DNA from: Candidatus Mesenet endosymbiont of Agriotes lineatus
GTDB taxonomy: Bacteria; Pseudomonadota; Alphaproteobacteria; Rickettsiales; Anaplasmataceae
Direction: 5' to 3'
NCBI RefSeq assembly: GCF_964019585.1
Contig: NZ_OZ026454.1
Span: 806,001 to 870,000, forward strand
Length of the DNA: 64,000 nt
How positions within the stretch are numbered: the first letter of the stretch is position 1; the number at the start of each line of letters is the position of its first letter. This document shows, in pieces, positions 50,048-60,584 of this stretch. The notes below the pieces were generated by a model. That model had not been told where the DNA came from. It made no database searches and saw nothing but the letters and a program-made list of their open reading frames with translations. The position numbers were made by a program, and so were the translations under genes.

Positions 50048-50878
50048 ATGATTGATAAACAAAAAAATTTAGCATCAAAGTGGTTTGCAAGTTTAAGAGG
50101 TTCAATAGTGGATGAATTTCTAGCTATTGAAAAGGAATTTTCAGATGAATTTCCAGAAATAAATAGAAAAAAGTGGGATCGCCCTGGAGGAGGAGGAGGG
50201 GAGATGACTATCATATATGGTAAAGCGTTTGAAAAAGTTGGTGTCAATATATCAACAGTTCATGGAAAAATTGCAGAAAAATTCATGGATGAAATTCCCG
50301 GAGCAAAAAAAAATGACGGAGAATTTTGGGCTAGTGGAATTTCTGTAGTTTCGCACATGCATTCACCACTGGTACCTGCATCTCACATGAACACAAGGTT
50401 TATAGTTACCGCAAAATCGTGGTTTGGTGGTGGAATTGACTTTACCCCTGCCTATTACAATGATGAAGATTATCGGTTTCTTCATGGTAAAATAAAAAAA
50501 ATGTGTAATGGTTTTAATTTTAACTATTACCCACAATTTAAAAAACAGTGTGATGACTATTTTTTTCTTCATCACAGAAAAGAGCCAAGGGGAATAGGTG
50601 GGATATTTTACGATAACTTAAGCTCTGATAATTGGGAAAATGACTTTGCATATATACAAGCTGTTGGCAGAACTTTTCTTGAAATTTACCCTTCTATAAT
50701 ACGCACTCATATGAGTAAATCATGGACAGAAGAGCAAAAGGAACATCAACTAATTAAACGTGGTAGATACGTGGAATTTAATTTGCTATATGATCGTGGT
50801 ACAAAATTCGGTATTTTAACAAACGGCAACCCAGATGCTATAATGATGTCAATGCCACCTTTGGTAAAGTGGAAGTGA
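50048..50878 (+). CDS. hemF: Oxygen-dependent coproporphyrinogen III oxidase
   Basis: Heme-pathway enzyme that decarboxylates coproporphyrinogen III. Motifs: WDRPGGGGGEMTIIYGKAFE, FWASGISVVSHMHSP, WFGGGIDFTPAYYND, HHRKEPRGIGGIFYDN, and RGRYVEFNLLYDRGTKFG. At 276 residues it is complete. It starts 26 bases after the porin-like gene. Retaining hemF fits the heme-supplying role proposed for Wolbachia. Confidence 0.96.
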   Translation: MIDKQKNLASKWFASLRGSIVDEFLAIEKEFSDEFPEINRKKWDRPGGGGGEMTIIYGKAFEKVGVNISTVHGKIAEKFMDEIPGAKKNDGEFWASGISVVSHMHSPLVPASHMNTRFIVTAKSWFGGGIDFTPAYYNDEDYRFLHGKIKKMCNGFNFNYYPQFKKQCDDYFFLHHRKEPRGIGGIFYDNLSSDNWENDFAYIQAVGRTFLEIYPSIIRTHMSKSWTEEQKEHQLIKRGRYVEFNLLYDRGTKFGILTNGNPDAIMMSMPPLVKWK

Positions 50879-50931
50879 ACAAGAAAAGTGTTTTGGATCG
50901 ATAATTAATTTTTATTTATACGAGGATTTTT

Positions 50932-51267
50932 GTGGATTTTACAAATTTAACACCAGGCTGTTACGAAGTTGACGGATATATCGTTTCACATAATATCGAC
51001 GATAGTCATTATTATCCTCACAATTATGATAACATTACAATAGATGAGAATTATGAAATATATTCTGAGCAATATCAAAGTTTAACTGGCAGTGTAATGC
51101 AAGATATCAACGATAATCTTTATTTACATTTTGAAGATAAGGAGAAGAAGGATTTTTCATATCAGGTAAATCTTTACTATGAAAAGTCTTTTGATGATGG
51201 AGTTTTATTGTTCTCTACTCAAGATAACGATTTACTTTGCCTTAAAATAAAGAAAAGTGAGTGCTAA
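50932..51267 (+). CDS. Small hypothetical protein
   Basis: A 111-residue acidic, Tyr/Asp-rich protein starting at a GTG preceded by ACGAGGAT. It has no signal peptide or membrane segment and looks like a small beta-rich domain (YQVNLYYEKSFDDGVLLFST). Not recognised. It lies alone before a strong hairpin terminator shared with valS. Confidence 0.55.
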   Translation: MDFTNLTPGCYEVDGYIVSHNIDDSHYYPHNYDNITIDENYEIYSEQYQSLTGSVMQDINDNLYLHFEDKEKKDFSYQVNLYYEKSFDDGVLLFSTQDNDLLCLKIKKSEC

Positions 51268-51276
51268 ATTCTACTC

Positions 51277-51313
51277 ATATAACATTTTGGTACTGTGTGC
51301 CAAAATGTTATAT
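51277..51313. terminator. 14-bp hairpin, bidirectional terminator
   Basis: ATATAACATTTTGG and CCAAAATGTTATAT pair perfectly over a 9-base loop. It separates the small hypothetical gene from the converging valS. Confidence 0.78.
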
Positions 51314-51368
51314 AAACATAAATCAAAGGAAATTTTAAGAGCAATAATTTATTTAAACTTAAATTCAA

Positions 51369-53795
51369 TTACACGGAAGCAAGCTCTATACTTATAACAA
51401 ACTTCTCCGTTTCCAATCCTGAATGTATATTATCATTCCACTCAATAATTTCAGCATTGCAAACTGCCTTTAGGTCTTTTTCGGCTGATTGCGTAATTTG
51501 AAAGTTTTCATCTTTAGCTTTTATACTTAATTTTTTTACTGAGCATTTAACTGAAATATTACTATCAGCTTTTAGTTTTCTCACTGCATTTAATATCTCT
51601 ACACAATTTTTTCCTATTGCTTCAGCTTTTGCGTCATATAGAGAATCTTCAATTTTAGGCCAATTTCCCAAGTTGTGTATAGAATTATAACTGTATAATT
51701 TATGATATATCTCTTCTGTAATATAAGGAAAGAAAGGTGCAAAAAAACGCAGTACTACGTTTAATACATAAGCTAAACTTTGCCTAGCACTTAAATTTTC
51801 TTCTCTACTTGCATCTTTTCCATATGCTCGTTTTTTGATAAATTCTAAATAGTTATCACAAAGATCATCCCAAAAAAATCTTTGAGTAATATCCAGAGCT
51901 TCACAATACTGAAAATGCTCAAATTTTTCAGTAACTTTTTTTGTAGTTTTATATAAATGCGAAATTATCCATTTGTCCATTGTTTGCGTTACAGAGCTTA
52001 TATCTAACTCTTGGTGTTTTTGCATAAAACTTGAGACAAATTTACTTGCATTCCAGATTTTGGTAATCAGACGTTTTCCAGTTTTAAATATATCTTCAGA
52101 AAACGTTGTATCAACACCAAGTCTTGAATTTGCTGCCCAGTAACGCACTACATCTGCACCATAAATATTAAGTATTGAATCGGGCGTGATCACATTTCCT
52201 TTTGATTTACTCATTTTTTTCTTATCATGTGCTAAACACCAACCACTGATCATAATATTTCTCCATGGTATACTATTTGCGTGATAATGTGACTTAACTA
52301 TAGTATAAAAAGCCCATGTTCTAATTATTTCATGGCTTTGCGGTCTTAGATCTGCGGGAAACAATATGTTATCTACTGTGAATTCCTCATTAATAGCTAA
52401 AGCATTAAGTTGTGGAGTAAGTGCACTTGTTGCCCAAGTATCCATTACATCTTTTTCAGCTATAACTTCCTCTCTGCTATAACCTCTTGGTAAATCTTTC
52501 AGTGGATCAATAGGTAAATCTTCTATTTCCGGTAGAATTGTTTTGCCCTCTTCACCTTTTCTTTGAGAATACCATACTGGCAATTGAACTCCGAAATAAC
52601 GTTGCCTTGAGATACACCAATCCCAATTTAAACCTTCTATCCATATTTCCATGCGCTTTTGCATAGATTTTGGGTGCCAATTACACTTTCTAACTTTAGC
52701 AAGTAATTCATTCTTATACTCAAGAACCTTAATAAACCATTGATAAGTAAGTAGTATTTCAAGCTCAGCTCCAGACCTTTCAGCACATTTAACTGAATGA
52801 GCAATTTCTTCACTTTTTACCAGAAACTTTTCTATAGTTAAAATTTCAACTATTTTTTCTCTAGCTTTCTTAATTGACAGCCCATCTATTTCACGCATAG
52901 TACCACTGATCTTACCAGATTTGCTAATAATAGTTTTAGTTGGCAAGTTATGTTTTCTCCACCAATATACATCAGTTTCATCGCCGAAAGTACAGCACAT
53001 AACAAGACCTGTGCCTTTTTCTATTTTAACTTTATCATCAGCTAAAATTGGTACTTTATTTTGAAATAAAGGAGTGATAGCACATTTACCAATTAAGTGT
53101 GAGTATCTACTATCTTCAGGATGACAAAAAATTGCAACGCAAGCAGACAAAAGTTCTGGCCTTGTCGTTGCAATATTGATTTTTTGATTGTCTTCTGTGA
53201 AAAAAGATATGGTATGCATTAAAGAAGGGAAAATCTTATCCTCAACTTCTGCTTGTGCAATTGCTGTTTGATCTATGGTGTCCCAAAGAATTGGCTCTAA
53301 TTTTCTATATATATACCCCTTATTATATAAATCAATAAATGACATCTGTGAAAGTTTCACAGCTTTTTTGCCAATTGTATGGTATTCAAGCTCCCAATCA
53401 TAACTAATACCTGTAGCTTGAAATAGTTTTTTAAATTCTTGTCTTGATTTAGAAGATACTTCCTTGCACATCTGAGTAAATTCAGACCTTTCCACCTCTG
53501 CTGCACAGGCTTTGCTGATTTGTTCAACCAATCTTTCAGTTGGCAGACCATTATCATCAAAACCAATAGGGTAAAAAACATCTTTCCCAATCATGCGCTG
53601 ATATCTTGCAATGAAATCTGTATGACAGTAGCTAAAGATATGTCCAATATGTAATTTCCCTGATATCGTTGGTGGCGGAGTGTCTATAACGAAACTGTTA
53701 TCTTTGCTACCACACCATTTATATATCTTACTTTCTTCCCACAGTATATTGTATTTATATTCTGTCTCCTGAAAATTATATTTCTCTGTAAGCAT
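51369..53795 (-). CDS. valS: Valyl-tRNA synthetase
   Basis: Class I synthetase that charges tRNA-Val. Motifs: the HIGH box KLHIGHIFSYCHTD near residue 48, an editing domain (TTRPELLSACVAIFCHPED), and KKMSKSKGNVITPDS near 530. At 808 residues it is shorter than the roughly 950 of typical bacterial ValRS and lacks the long C-terminal coiled coil. This fits the archaeal-type ValRS known in Rickettsiales. Confidence 0.95.
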   Translation of the reverse strand: MLTEKYNFQETEYKYNILWEESKIYKWCGSKDNSFVIDTPPPTISGKLHIGHIFSYCHTDFIARYQRMIGKDVFYPIGFDDNGLPTERLVEQISKACAAEVERSEFTQMCKEVSSKSRQEFKKLFQATGISYDWELEYHTIGKKAVKLSQMSFIDLYNKGYIYRKLEPILWDTIDQTAIAQAEVEDKIFPSLMHTISFFTEDNQKINIATTRPELLSACVAIFCHPEDSRYSHLIGKCAITPLFQNKVPILADDKVKIEKGTGLVMCCTFGDETDVYWWRKHNLPTKTIISKSGKISGTMREIDGLSIKKAREKIVEILTIEKFLVKSEEIAHSVKCAERSGAELEILLTYQWFIKVLEYKNELLAKVRKCNWHPKSMQKRMEIWIEGLNWDWCISRQRYFGVQLPVWYSQRKGEEGKTILPEIEDLPIDPLKDLPRGYSREEVIAEKDVMDTWATSALTPQLNALAINEEFTVDNILFPADLRPQSHEIIRTWAFYTIVKSHYHANSIPWRNIMISGWCLAHDKKKMSKSKGNVITPDSILNIYGADVVRYWAANSRLGVDTTFSEDIFKTGKRLITKIWNASKFVSSFMQKHQELDISSVTQTMDKWIISHLYKTTKKVTEKFEHFQYCEALDITQRFFWDDLCDNYLEFIKKRAYGKDASREENLSARQSLAYVLNVVLRFFAPFFPYITEEIYHKLYSYNSIHNLGNWPKIEDSLYDAKAEAIGKNCVEILNAVRKLKADSNISVKCSVKKLSIKAKDENFQITQSAEKDLKAVCNAEIIEWNDNIHSGLETEKFVISIELASV

Positions 53796-53942
53796 AAAAC
53801 CTTAATTTTTAACTTTAATGTTAACACACACTTTTCGTGTTAAAAAGATTAAACTTATTTTTATATTTTAAAAAATGCTTGATTTAGTATATTCGGACAC
53901 TATAATGAAAGCCAAAGTGTCTTAACACATAGAGGTGGGTTT

Positions 53943-56150
53943 ATGGTTGACGAGAGAGCAGATATAACAATTCCACAAGAGATCAAAGAAGACTATGAAT
54001 ACGTAAAAGATACTATAAGTGCTTCTAAATCAATTATTCCGCTTATACCAACAGGTTTCTTTAATGTTGAAAATAATGAAGATAGTAACGATTTAATAAA
54101 TTGGAGCGAAGTGTTACCAAGGCTCAATGAGCATATTAAACAAAGTTCTCCAGAAAGCTCTTCTCTTACTGCAGAATATATAGATTGGTTAATGTATGCT
54201 GCTTGTTTGTATAATGACTACGACTTAAGTATATGGTTAATTAAAAATGGTGCTAATGTTAATTTTCAGGAGCCTGAATCAGGAAATACACTACTACATC
54301 TGGCTGCGCTTAATGGTAATGTAGAATTAGCTGAGCTATTGATGACTAATGGGGCACATTTAAACTATTATTACTATGATATTAAAGCTAACTTGCAAGG
54401 TAACACTTGTCTGCACTTTGCTGCTGAGAGGGGATATAATGGATTCATACAGTTTATTGAAAGAGAAGCAGCACTAAAATCAATGGGTATGGACAATATT
54501 TATGATCTTATTGCGTATAAGAACAAAGAAGGAAATACAGCATTACATTTAGCTGCAAAAAATGGTCATGTAGGATTTGTTAAGAAACTGTTAAGTAATA
54601 GTTTTTATCTAAGTAGTGAAAACTATTACTTAGATAAGTTTATTTTGTGTTGTGTTGCTACTGTTATACAGTCATATGGTCTAAGTATTTTTCTCACTAA
54701 AGTTGCGATACAGATTATAGAATCTAGAGATTATAATAGTCTGTATTATTTGTATTTTTGTTGTGGTATCTGTATTGCAACATCCTTAGGCCTCAGTATT
54801 TACTTTCTCATATCCGGTATTATAGAAGATAAATATTCTCCAGTAATAGTTAATAATGATGGAAAAACAGCATCGCATTTAGCAATAAAAAATCTACAAA
54901 AAGAAAATGGTGAAGATCGTTATTATCAATGTGCTAGACTGTTAATAGAACACATTCCTCATTCTAAAATCAATATCCAAGATAAAGAGGGAAGGACAAT
55001 ATTACATTTAGCAGCTGAGAAAGGTTTTATAAAGAGTATTGAGCTCTTATTAAATAAAAAAGCAGATGCTATGGTAATTACAAATAATAAAAAGACAGCA
55101 TTGCATTTAGCTATTGAAAATAGTCATTATAATTGTGCTATGTGTTTAGCACAAGGTATACAAACAAAGCAAGAAAGGTTAAGACTTAAGCTACTTGAGT
55201 TCTATTATATTATCAGAAATAAATACGATTATCATATTCAGCCTTATATAACAGATTTTAAAGAAAAGATGCAAAAAAAGATTCAAGTCAAAAAATCCTG
55301 GCAAGAAGAAGTATTATGCTTAGCTATAAAACACCAATCTAAAGGTTCTTCTGATAATGAAAAATGGTTATTCAAAAGAGAAGTGGTTGGTCAACTTTTA
55401 AAAATGATTGATGCATCAGAAATTGATGACGTGTACAGTTATGCTAAAGATTATTCAGAAAGAAAAGATATAGAGGATGGTAATTATGTTTTAAAAAAAC
55501 TTAACAATTTCTTTTGTGCACATGACAAATATAAAAGTAAAAACCTTTCTAAACTTAAAACGCAAGAATCATGGTGTAAAGATCATATCTTACATACCAC
55601 AAGTGTTTTGTCAGCCATTCTAGCACTCTTATTTATATTAAATAAAAACTCTGATCTAAGTAATAACTACTATTTTAGTGAATTTGATAATGCACTTACA
55701 ATTGTAGTCAAGGGTACTACTATACTTTCGGTTTATTTTACAATCAAGTTGTATTTAAAACATCAAGAGCTTGATAAACTTACTGATTATCAAGATAAAG
55801 TTGATGAAATTAATAATCTATTGATTAAAAAAAAAGAAGTAAATACTAACTCACATATCAAGGTGCAAGATAGTAATCTCTATAAACCTAATCATAGCAA
55901 TAGATGTCAAAACTCTGATCAATTAGTATTACATTCTGATACAGAAGAAGCATGTTCATCACAACAGCAAAAAAAGAGTTTATACACATTTTCAAAAAGT
56001 GAATTAGATAAGTTGAAACATCTATCAACAAAACAATCATCTGTTCTAGATATAGAATCTACAAGCGAACTAAAAGTACACAAAACTTTAGATAAAAGAC
56101 TTATAAAAAATCCATCATTTAATGAATTTATTGCATCAACACGTTTTTAA
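53943..56150 (+). CDS. Ankyrin-repeat protein with internal membrane segments
   Basis: A 735-residue protein. Ankyrin repeats occupy about residues 80-220 (GNTLLHLAALNGNVELAELL, GNTALHLAAKNGHVGFV) and 300-410 (GRTILHLAAEKGFIKSIELL). Two hydrophobic helices (about 232-260 and 273-297) split the array, and another pair lies at about 550-605. The C terminus is Ser/Lys-rich. Membrane helices inside an ankyrin array are unusual. It could display ankyrin repeats at a bacterial or host membrane. The start follows AGAGGTGGGTTT. Confidence 0.8.
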   Translation: MVDERADITIPQEIKEDYEYVKDTISASKSIIPLIPTGFFNVENNEDSNDLINWSEVLPRLNEHIKQSSPESSSLTAEYIDWLMYAACLYNDYDLSIWLIKNGANVNFQEPESGNTLLHLAALNGNVELAELLMTNGAHLNYYYYDIKANLQGNTCLHFAAERGYNGFIQFIEREAALKSMGMDNIYDLIAYKNKEGNTALHLAAKNGHVGFVKKLLSNSFYLSSENYYLDKFILCCVATVIQSYGLSIFLTKVAIQIIESRDYNSLYYLYFCCGICIATSLGLSIYFLISGIIEDKYSPVIVNNDGKTASHLAIKNLQKENGEDRYYQCARLLIEHIPHSKINIQDKEGRTILHLAAEKGFIKSIELLLNKKADAMVITNNKKTALHLAIENSHYNCAMCLAQGIQTKQERLRLKLLEFYYIIRNKYDYHIQPYITDFKEKMQKKIQVKKSWQEEVLCLAIKHQSKGSSDNEKWLFKREVVGQLLKMIDASEIDDVYSYAKDYSERKDIEDGNYVLKKLNNFFCAHDKYKSKNLSKLKTQESWCKDHILHTTSVLSAILALLFILNKNSDLSNNYYFSEFDNALTIVVKGTTILSVYFTIKLYLKHQELDKLTDYQDKVDEINNLLIKKKEVNTNSHIKVQDSNLYKPNHSNRCQNSDQLVLHSDTEEACSSQQQKKSLYTFSKSELDKLKHLSTKQSSVLDIESTSELKVHKTLDKRLIKNPSFNEFIASTRF

Positions 56151-56232
56151 AAGAGTATGGAGCAAAATTTATAAAGCAATTGAACTTTTGTTATTTAACT
56201 TCTACCATTTACTTTAATATAAATTTCAATTC

Positions 56233-57696
56233 ATGCAGTTTTTCATAGATTTACAATATATCCTACTGACAACTGTTTTTTTGCCATTTTTCAGCGGGTT
56301 ATTTATTTACCTATGTAGCAAAAAATTGATTAGGGATATAATTACAATTACATCATCATTCCTTTTATTGGTCTTAATAATTTGTATCCATTACCTATCT
56401 TCTCACTATCAAAACTTAAGTTTTACATTACTTGATTTTGGCAAGGCACACATCAGTTTTAAAATAGAACCAATAGGCCTAACATTTAGCTTAATTGCTT
56501 CTCTATTATGGATGCTCACTAGCATTTATGCAGTTTGTTATATGCAAAAAAACTATTCTGGTGGTTCTAACCTTTTTTTTTGCTGTTTCTCTATAGCTAT
56601 AGGATGCACAATATCTATCGCTTTTGCTGGAGATTTATTAACTATTTTTGTTTTTTACGAGCTTCTCACTATAAGCACTTACCCTTTAATTGTATATAAC
56701 ATAAACAATGAAGCAATAACTTCTGGGCGCTATTACATAGGATTGTTGCTTGGTTCTTCAATGATTTTATTTTTTCCTGGTATAGTGTTACTGCAGAATG
56801 TTACTAATTCTTTAGATTTTACAGTAGGTGGCCTGCTACAAAATAATATTGTATCTCCAACTTTTACAGTAGTTCTTTTGTTCTTATTAATCTATGGTAT
56901 AGGAAAAGCAGCACTGATGCCTATGCATTTTTGGTTGCCTAAAGCAATGGTTGCTCCAACACCAGTTAGCGCACTACTTCATGCAGTAGCTGTTGTTAAG
57001 TCTGGAGTGTTTATTATTATAAAAATTGTTTTCTATATTTTTGGCATAGAAAATCTGCAAAATTTCGTAAAGCAGAGTTGGTTTTTAGGCAGCTGGCTAA
57101 CGTACGTCTCCGGTTTTACAATTATAGTTGCCTCTTTAATTGCACTTAAACAAAACAATCTAAAAAAACTACTGGCTTACTCTACAATATCGCAACTATC
57201 ATATATCATACTGTCAGTATCAATTTTTACTCATTCTGCAGTTAAAGCTGCAGTATTTCAACTGGCATGCCATGCTTTTGCCAAAATCACTTTGTTTTTT
57301 GCGGCAGGCTCAATAGCAACAGTATCAGGTAAAAAGTATTTACATGAAATGGGTGGAATAGGACGTAGTATGCCAATTACTACATCTGCTTTCACTGTAG
57401 GTGCATTTGCAATGATAGGCCTTCCACCTACTTCAGCTTTTTGGGGTAAATTTTTCATTATCAGATCTGCTCTTGCTGCGGGCAATTTTTTTACTATAGT
57501 AGTTTTGATAATTAGCACTCTACTGAATACTGCATACTTCGTTCCGATAATATATAATGCTTTTTTTATAAAATCATCAGACAGTTTTAAAGAAGTGCCA
57601 ATTCCACTTCTTATACCCCTCATTGCTACATCAACGTTGACTTTGGTTATCTTCTTTTTCCCAAATCTAGTATTGAATCTATTAAATAGATTGTAA
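56233..57696 (+). CDS. Proton-conducting membrane subunit (MrpD/NuoN-like)
   Basis: A 487-residue polytopic membrane protein of the same superfamily as the gene at 35153. FAGDLLTIFVFYELLTISTYPLI holds the conserved membrane Glu; KAALMPMHFWLPKAMVAPTPV, HAVAVVKSGVF and [18 protein letters not shown] are typical of NuoL/M and MrpA/D. The ALLHAVAVVKSG motif leans towards Mrp/NuoL-M. Not linked to other mrp or nuo genes here. It may form a cation/H+ antiporter with the product at 35153. Confidence 0.85.
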   Translation: MQFFIDLQYILLTTVFLPFFSGLFIYLCSKKLIRDIITITSSFLLLVLIICIHYLSSHYQNLSFTLLDFGKAHISFKIEPIGLTFSLIASLLWMLTSIYAVCYMQKNYSGGSNLFFCCFSIAIGCTISIAFAGDLLTIFVFYELLTISTYPLIVYNINNEAITSGRYYIGLLLGSSMILFFPGIVLLQNVTNSLDFTVGGLLQNNIVSPTFTVVLLFLLIYGIGKAALMPMHFWLPKAMVAPTPVSALLHAVAVVKSGVFIIIKIVFYIFGIENLQNFVKQSWFLGSWLTYVSGFTIIVASLIALKQNNLKKLLAYSTISQLSYIILSVSIFTHSAVKAAVFQLACHAFAKITLFFAAGSIATVSGKKYLHEMGGIGRSMPITTSAFTVGAFAMIGLPPTSAFWGKFFIIRSALAAGNFFTIVVLIISTLLNTAYFVPIIYNAFFIKSSDSFKEVPIPLLIPLIATSTLTLVIFFFPNLVLNLLNRL

Positions 57697-57782
57697 CAAC
57701 TTAAAACGTTTTTTGTTAAATAATATTTACAATATATAAGATTTAGCATACCACTAAAGTGGCTTGTATGTGGGGGATAATT

Positions 57783-59096
57783 ATGAGTATAGAAGACGAA
57801 CTTTTCAGTGCAGTAAAGGACGGTAATAAATCAAGAGTAGAGTTTTTATTAAATGAGAATAGTGCATGTATTAACGCAAGAGATGAACAAGGCAACACTT
57901 TATTACATATAGCTGTTTTGTATGGATATTACAGCATGATAGGATTATTAATGAAAAAAATGACCATCACCCAATCCAATTCAAAAAATTACATTGGTCA
58001 AACACCACTACACTTAGCAGTTTTATCAAATGATTTCGCTATGGTTAATACTTTATTGGAGTTATGTTTAAAACCTGATATAGAAGATACTAATGGTAAC
58101 CTTCCTATTCACCTAGCAGCCGAGATGAGTAATGTGGAAATAATTAAACTCTTATATGCTGATAAAGATACTATTAATAAAAAAAATAAGTATGGGTTAA
58201 CACCTTTGCATATTGCAGTACAGAAAGAGTGTAAGGAGGCTGTTGAAGTATTAATATGTGGTGGAGCTGATATTGATATACAAGATGGTAGTGAAAAGGG
58301 AGATACTGCTTTAATTATGGCAGTCAAAAAAGATCATATATCAATAGTAGAGCTATTGTTACATCGCGGAGCTGATTATAATAAAACAAATAATGCCAAG
58401 GAGACTTTTGGTGCGTTTGCCGTATCAGAAGAAATGGTTAATATAGTAAGGAAATACGATGAATTGACAGATTTTCTTATACCTTCTACTTCTGGACTTT
58501 TGTCGTGTAAGCGTAAAACACTTTCAGATGTATCAAATACAAATTCATCTAATTTTAGTAGTAGCGCAGCACGCATATGTCAGCGTAGAAGCGCTATTGA
58601 TGAGATATCAGATTCACCTGTATCTTGCATAACTAACTACTCATCTTCTGAGAATGGAAAATTTTTAGACACATCAAGTATAAGCTCATCTAGATCCAAT
58701 AATATATCTCATACATTTAAACGTCAAAAGGTTACTGATAAAACTTCACATTCTAACATAGATTCATCCATGCTTTGTAATGTCGCTTCTCTCACGCACA
58801 AACGTAAAAGGTCTTGTATATCAAGCTCAAGCTCAAGTGCATCTGAATATAGTGATAACGTTTATTCACATAAACTTAGTAAAACTGACAACCAGTTATT
58901 TTCAGCATACAGGCATCAATCAGATGAGTCATCTACTACATCTTCAATGTCTGGACATGTTTCTTCATACACACTAGATATAAGTTCTCCTGAATCTAAT
59001 ACTTCTGAATCTTTAGTATCTGGATGCAAAAATACTTTACAAAAATTAAACTTACATTACTCTGCATCCAATTCCTGTAGGGGAACCAAGTTGTAA
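57783..59096 (+). CDS. Ankyrin-repeat protein with serine-rich tail and basic motifs
   Basis: A 437-residue protein. Residues 1-225 hold about six ankyrin repeats (GNTLLHIAVLYGYYSMIGLL, GQTPLHLAVLSNDFAMVNTL, GLTPLHIAVQKECKEAVEVL). Residues 240-437 are a Ser/Thr-rich low-complexity tail with short basic clusters: CKRKTL, FKRQKV and HKRKRS (near 339). HKRKRS matches the classic monopartite nuclear-localisation pattern. I chose the ATG at 57783 (MSIEDELF), preceded by GTGGGGGA. No signal peptide. A plausible secreted effector; nuclear targeting is inference. Confidence 0.82.
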   Translation: MSIEDELFSAVKDGNKSRVEFLLNENSACINARDEQGNTLLHIAVLYGYYSMIGLLMKKMTITQSNSKNYIGQTPLHLAVLSNDFAMVNTLLELCLKPDIEDTNGNLPIHLAAEMSNVEIIKLLYADKDTINKKNKYGLTPLHIAVQKECKEAVEVLICGGADIDIQDGSEKGDTALIMAVKKDHISIVELLLHRGADYNKTNNAKETFGAFAVSEEMVNIVRKYDELTDFLIPSTSGLLSCKRKTLSDVSNTNSSNFSSSAARICQRRSAIDEISDSPVSCITNYSSSENGKFLDTSSISSSRSNNISHTFKRQKVTDKTSHSNIDSSMLCNVASLTHKRKRSCISSSSSSASEYSDNVYSHKLSKTDNQLFSAYRHQSDESSTTSSMSGHVSSYTLDISSPESNTSESLVSGCKNTLQKLNLHYSASNSCRGTKL

Positions 59097-60584
59097 AAAC
59101 AATGAGCTGGAAAGAAGTAAAAAAATATATAGTATAAAAGTTTTCTGTAGAATTCTTAATAGAAGAAGAACAAAATATTTTAAAAGAAATGTTGTTGTAT
59201 GCAATAGAGCAAAAACAAAATACTGTTACTGATATGTAATAAAATGGAGGTTGTGGTATAGACTGACCAGGGGAAATAGCACCGTTAGAGATAAAGTGTC
59301 TATATAAAGAGATGCATAAAATAGAATTATTCAGTATTAAGTTTAGATGAAATCAAAGCGTCTTTTCCTGATGGAAATGTAGTGAATCAGATATATTTCA
59401 GAACAAAAGAAAAGTTTAGTAAATTAAAATATAGAGGAAATTTTAAGTAAACATGGTAATTAGTATTCTCAGTGTAGTGGAAAAGGTAGATGAATCGTTT
59501 AGAGAAAGTGTAACTTATAGTATTTCCTAAACTGAATCTCTGTTGACCAATAAGAAGTTGATGAATTTGAGCCAACTTTTGATCGTATGCCAAAATATGG
59601 TTCAATCCGAAGAATATGATAGAGCATTTTCTATTAATTCGGGAGTGTTCAACGCAAAATTAACTCAACTAAATTTTCAATCTGTTAGGAAAAAAATGTC
59701 AAAAAGCCCAATTTGGTAAGATAGCTAAAAATCACATTAAAAAAATTTACCAAATAGGTAGAGATTTATCGAAAAAATCGTATATAGACGAAGTTGGATA
59801 TAGAGAGGCCACCAAGAGGAGAGAAAATTTATGTGGATGAGAAGATTTGTTGCTTTACTGGAGGTTGTAATAAACGGCTGGAGCACTGCCTAAATTACCA
59901 TATAGTAGTTATGCTGCTTTTCACAAGATTGCCAAAGGGAGTATTCTCCAAACCATACGAGTGAAGATAAGGAAAGTTGGTGGAGAGAAGAAAAAAACAG
60001 GGCTCTTAAATTTATTACAAAAAATTATAATGAGAAAAATAACTAATTTATCCTCAACGAATTTTGTAATGAGAAAGCAGATGAAATATCAACTATAACA
60101 GAAAAGAAATTGAATGATTTTGGATAACATAGATGGAATTATTAAATGAAGATTCTGTAAGGTTTAAATTTTAGGTTTACTGAATATAAAAAGAATGTAC
60201 AACAACTTTATTTAGACACATCTCACAATTTAAAACAATTTAAAAGCATAGGCTATATTAGCCTACCTAATGATATGGAAAATTTGTATAAAGGATATGT
60301 ATAGTGGTTATGAATGGGATAAAATTACATTCTAAATCATGAGCTAACAGATCAGGGTTATAGAGGCAATATATCAACTGCTGACTTAGTTGTACCTTAA
60401 ACAAATGGATGAAGCTTAGCTGTTATAAATCCGATACCAATATGTATGACATAGAAACAAATCAAAAAATAGAGTTTGTTTAGAATTTCTAGAAAGGGAA
60501 AAATTAAAGTGAGATCAAAAATTAACTGAATACAATCAAAAGAAGAAGGGCTAGCAAATCAAAAGAATAGACCTCTTTCAAAAT
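59097..60584. other. Decayed region with pseudogene remnants
   Basis: About 1.5 kb without an intact gene. Short protein-like pieces occur, such as LDEIKASFPDGNVVNQIYF at about 59345-59400, interrupted by many stops and frameshifts. An IS630-type remnant is at 59690-59900. Near its right end, TAGACCTCTTTCAAAAT (60569-60585) repeats the terminal sequence of the element in addB. The rest is too decayed to assign. Confidence 0.6.
59690..59900 (+). mobile_element. IS630-family transposase remnant
   Basis: Broken reading frames carry IS630-like pieces: SYIDEVGY (59779-59800) and RPPRGEKIYVDEKICCF (59806-59855), matching the family's DDE-core pattern YIDE followed by RAPRGEK. Frameshifts separate them. 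No ends could be defined. Confidence 0.55.

Noticed and set aside
57258-57749. 163-residue ORF on the minus strand
   Set aside because: It overlaps the well-supported membrane antiporter gene and shows no protein-like motif.
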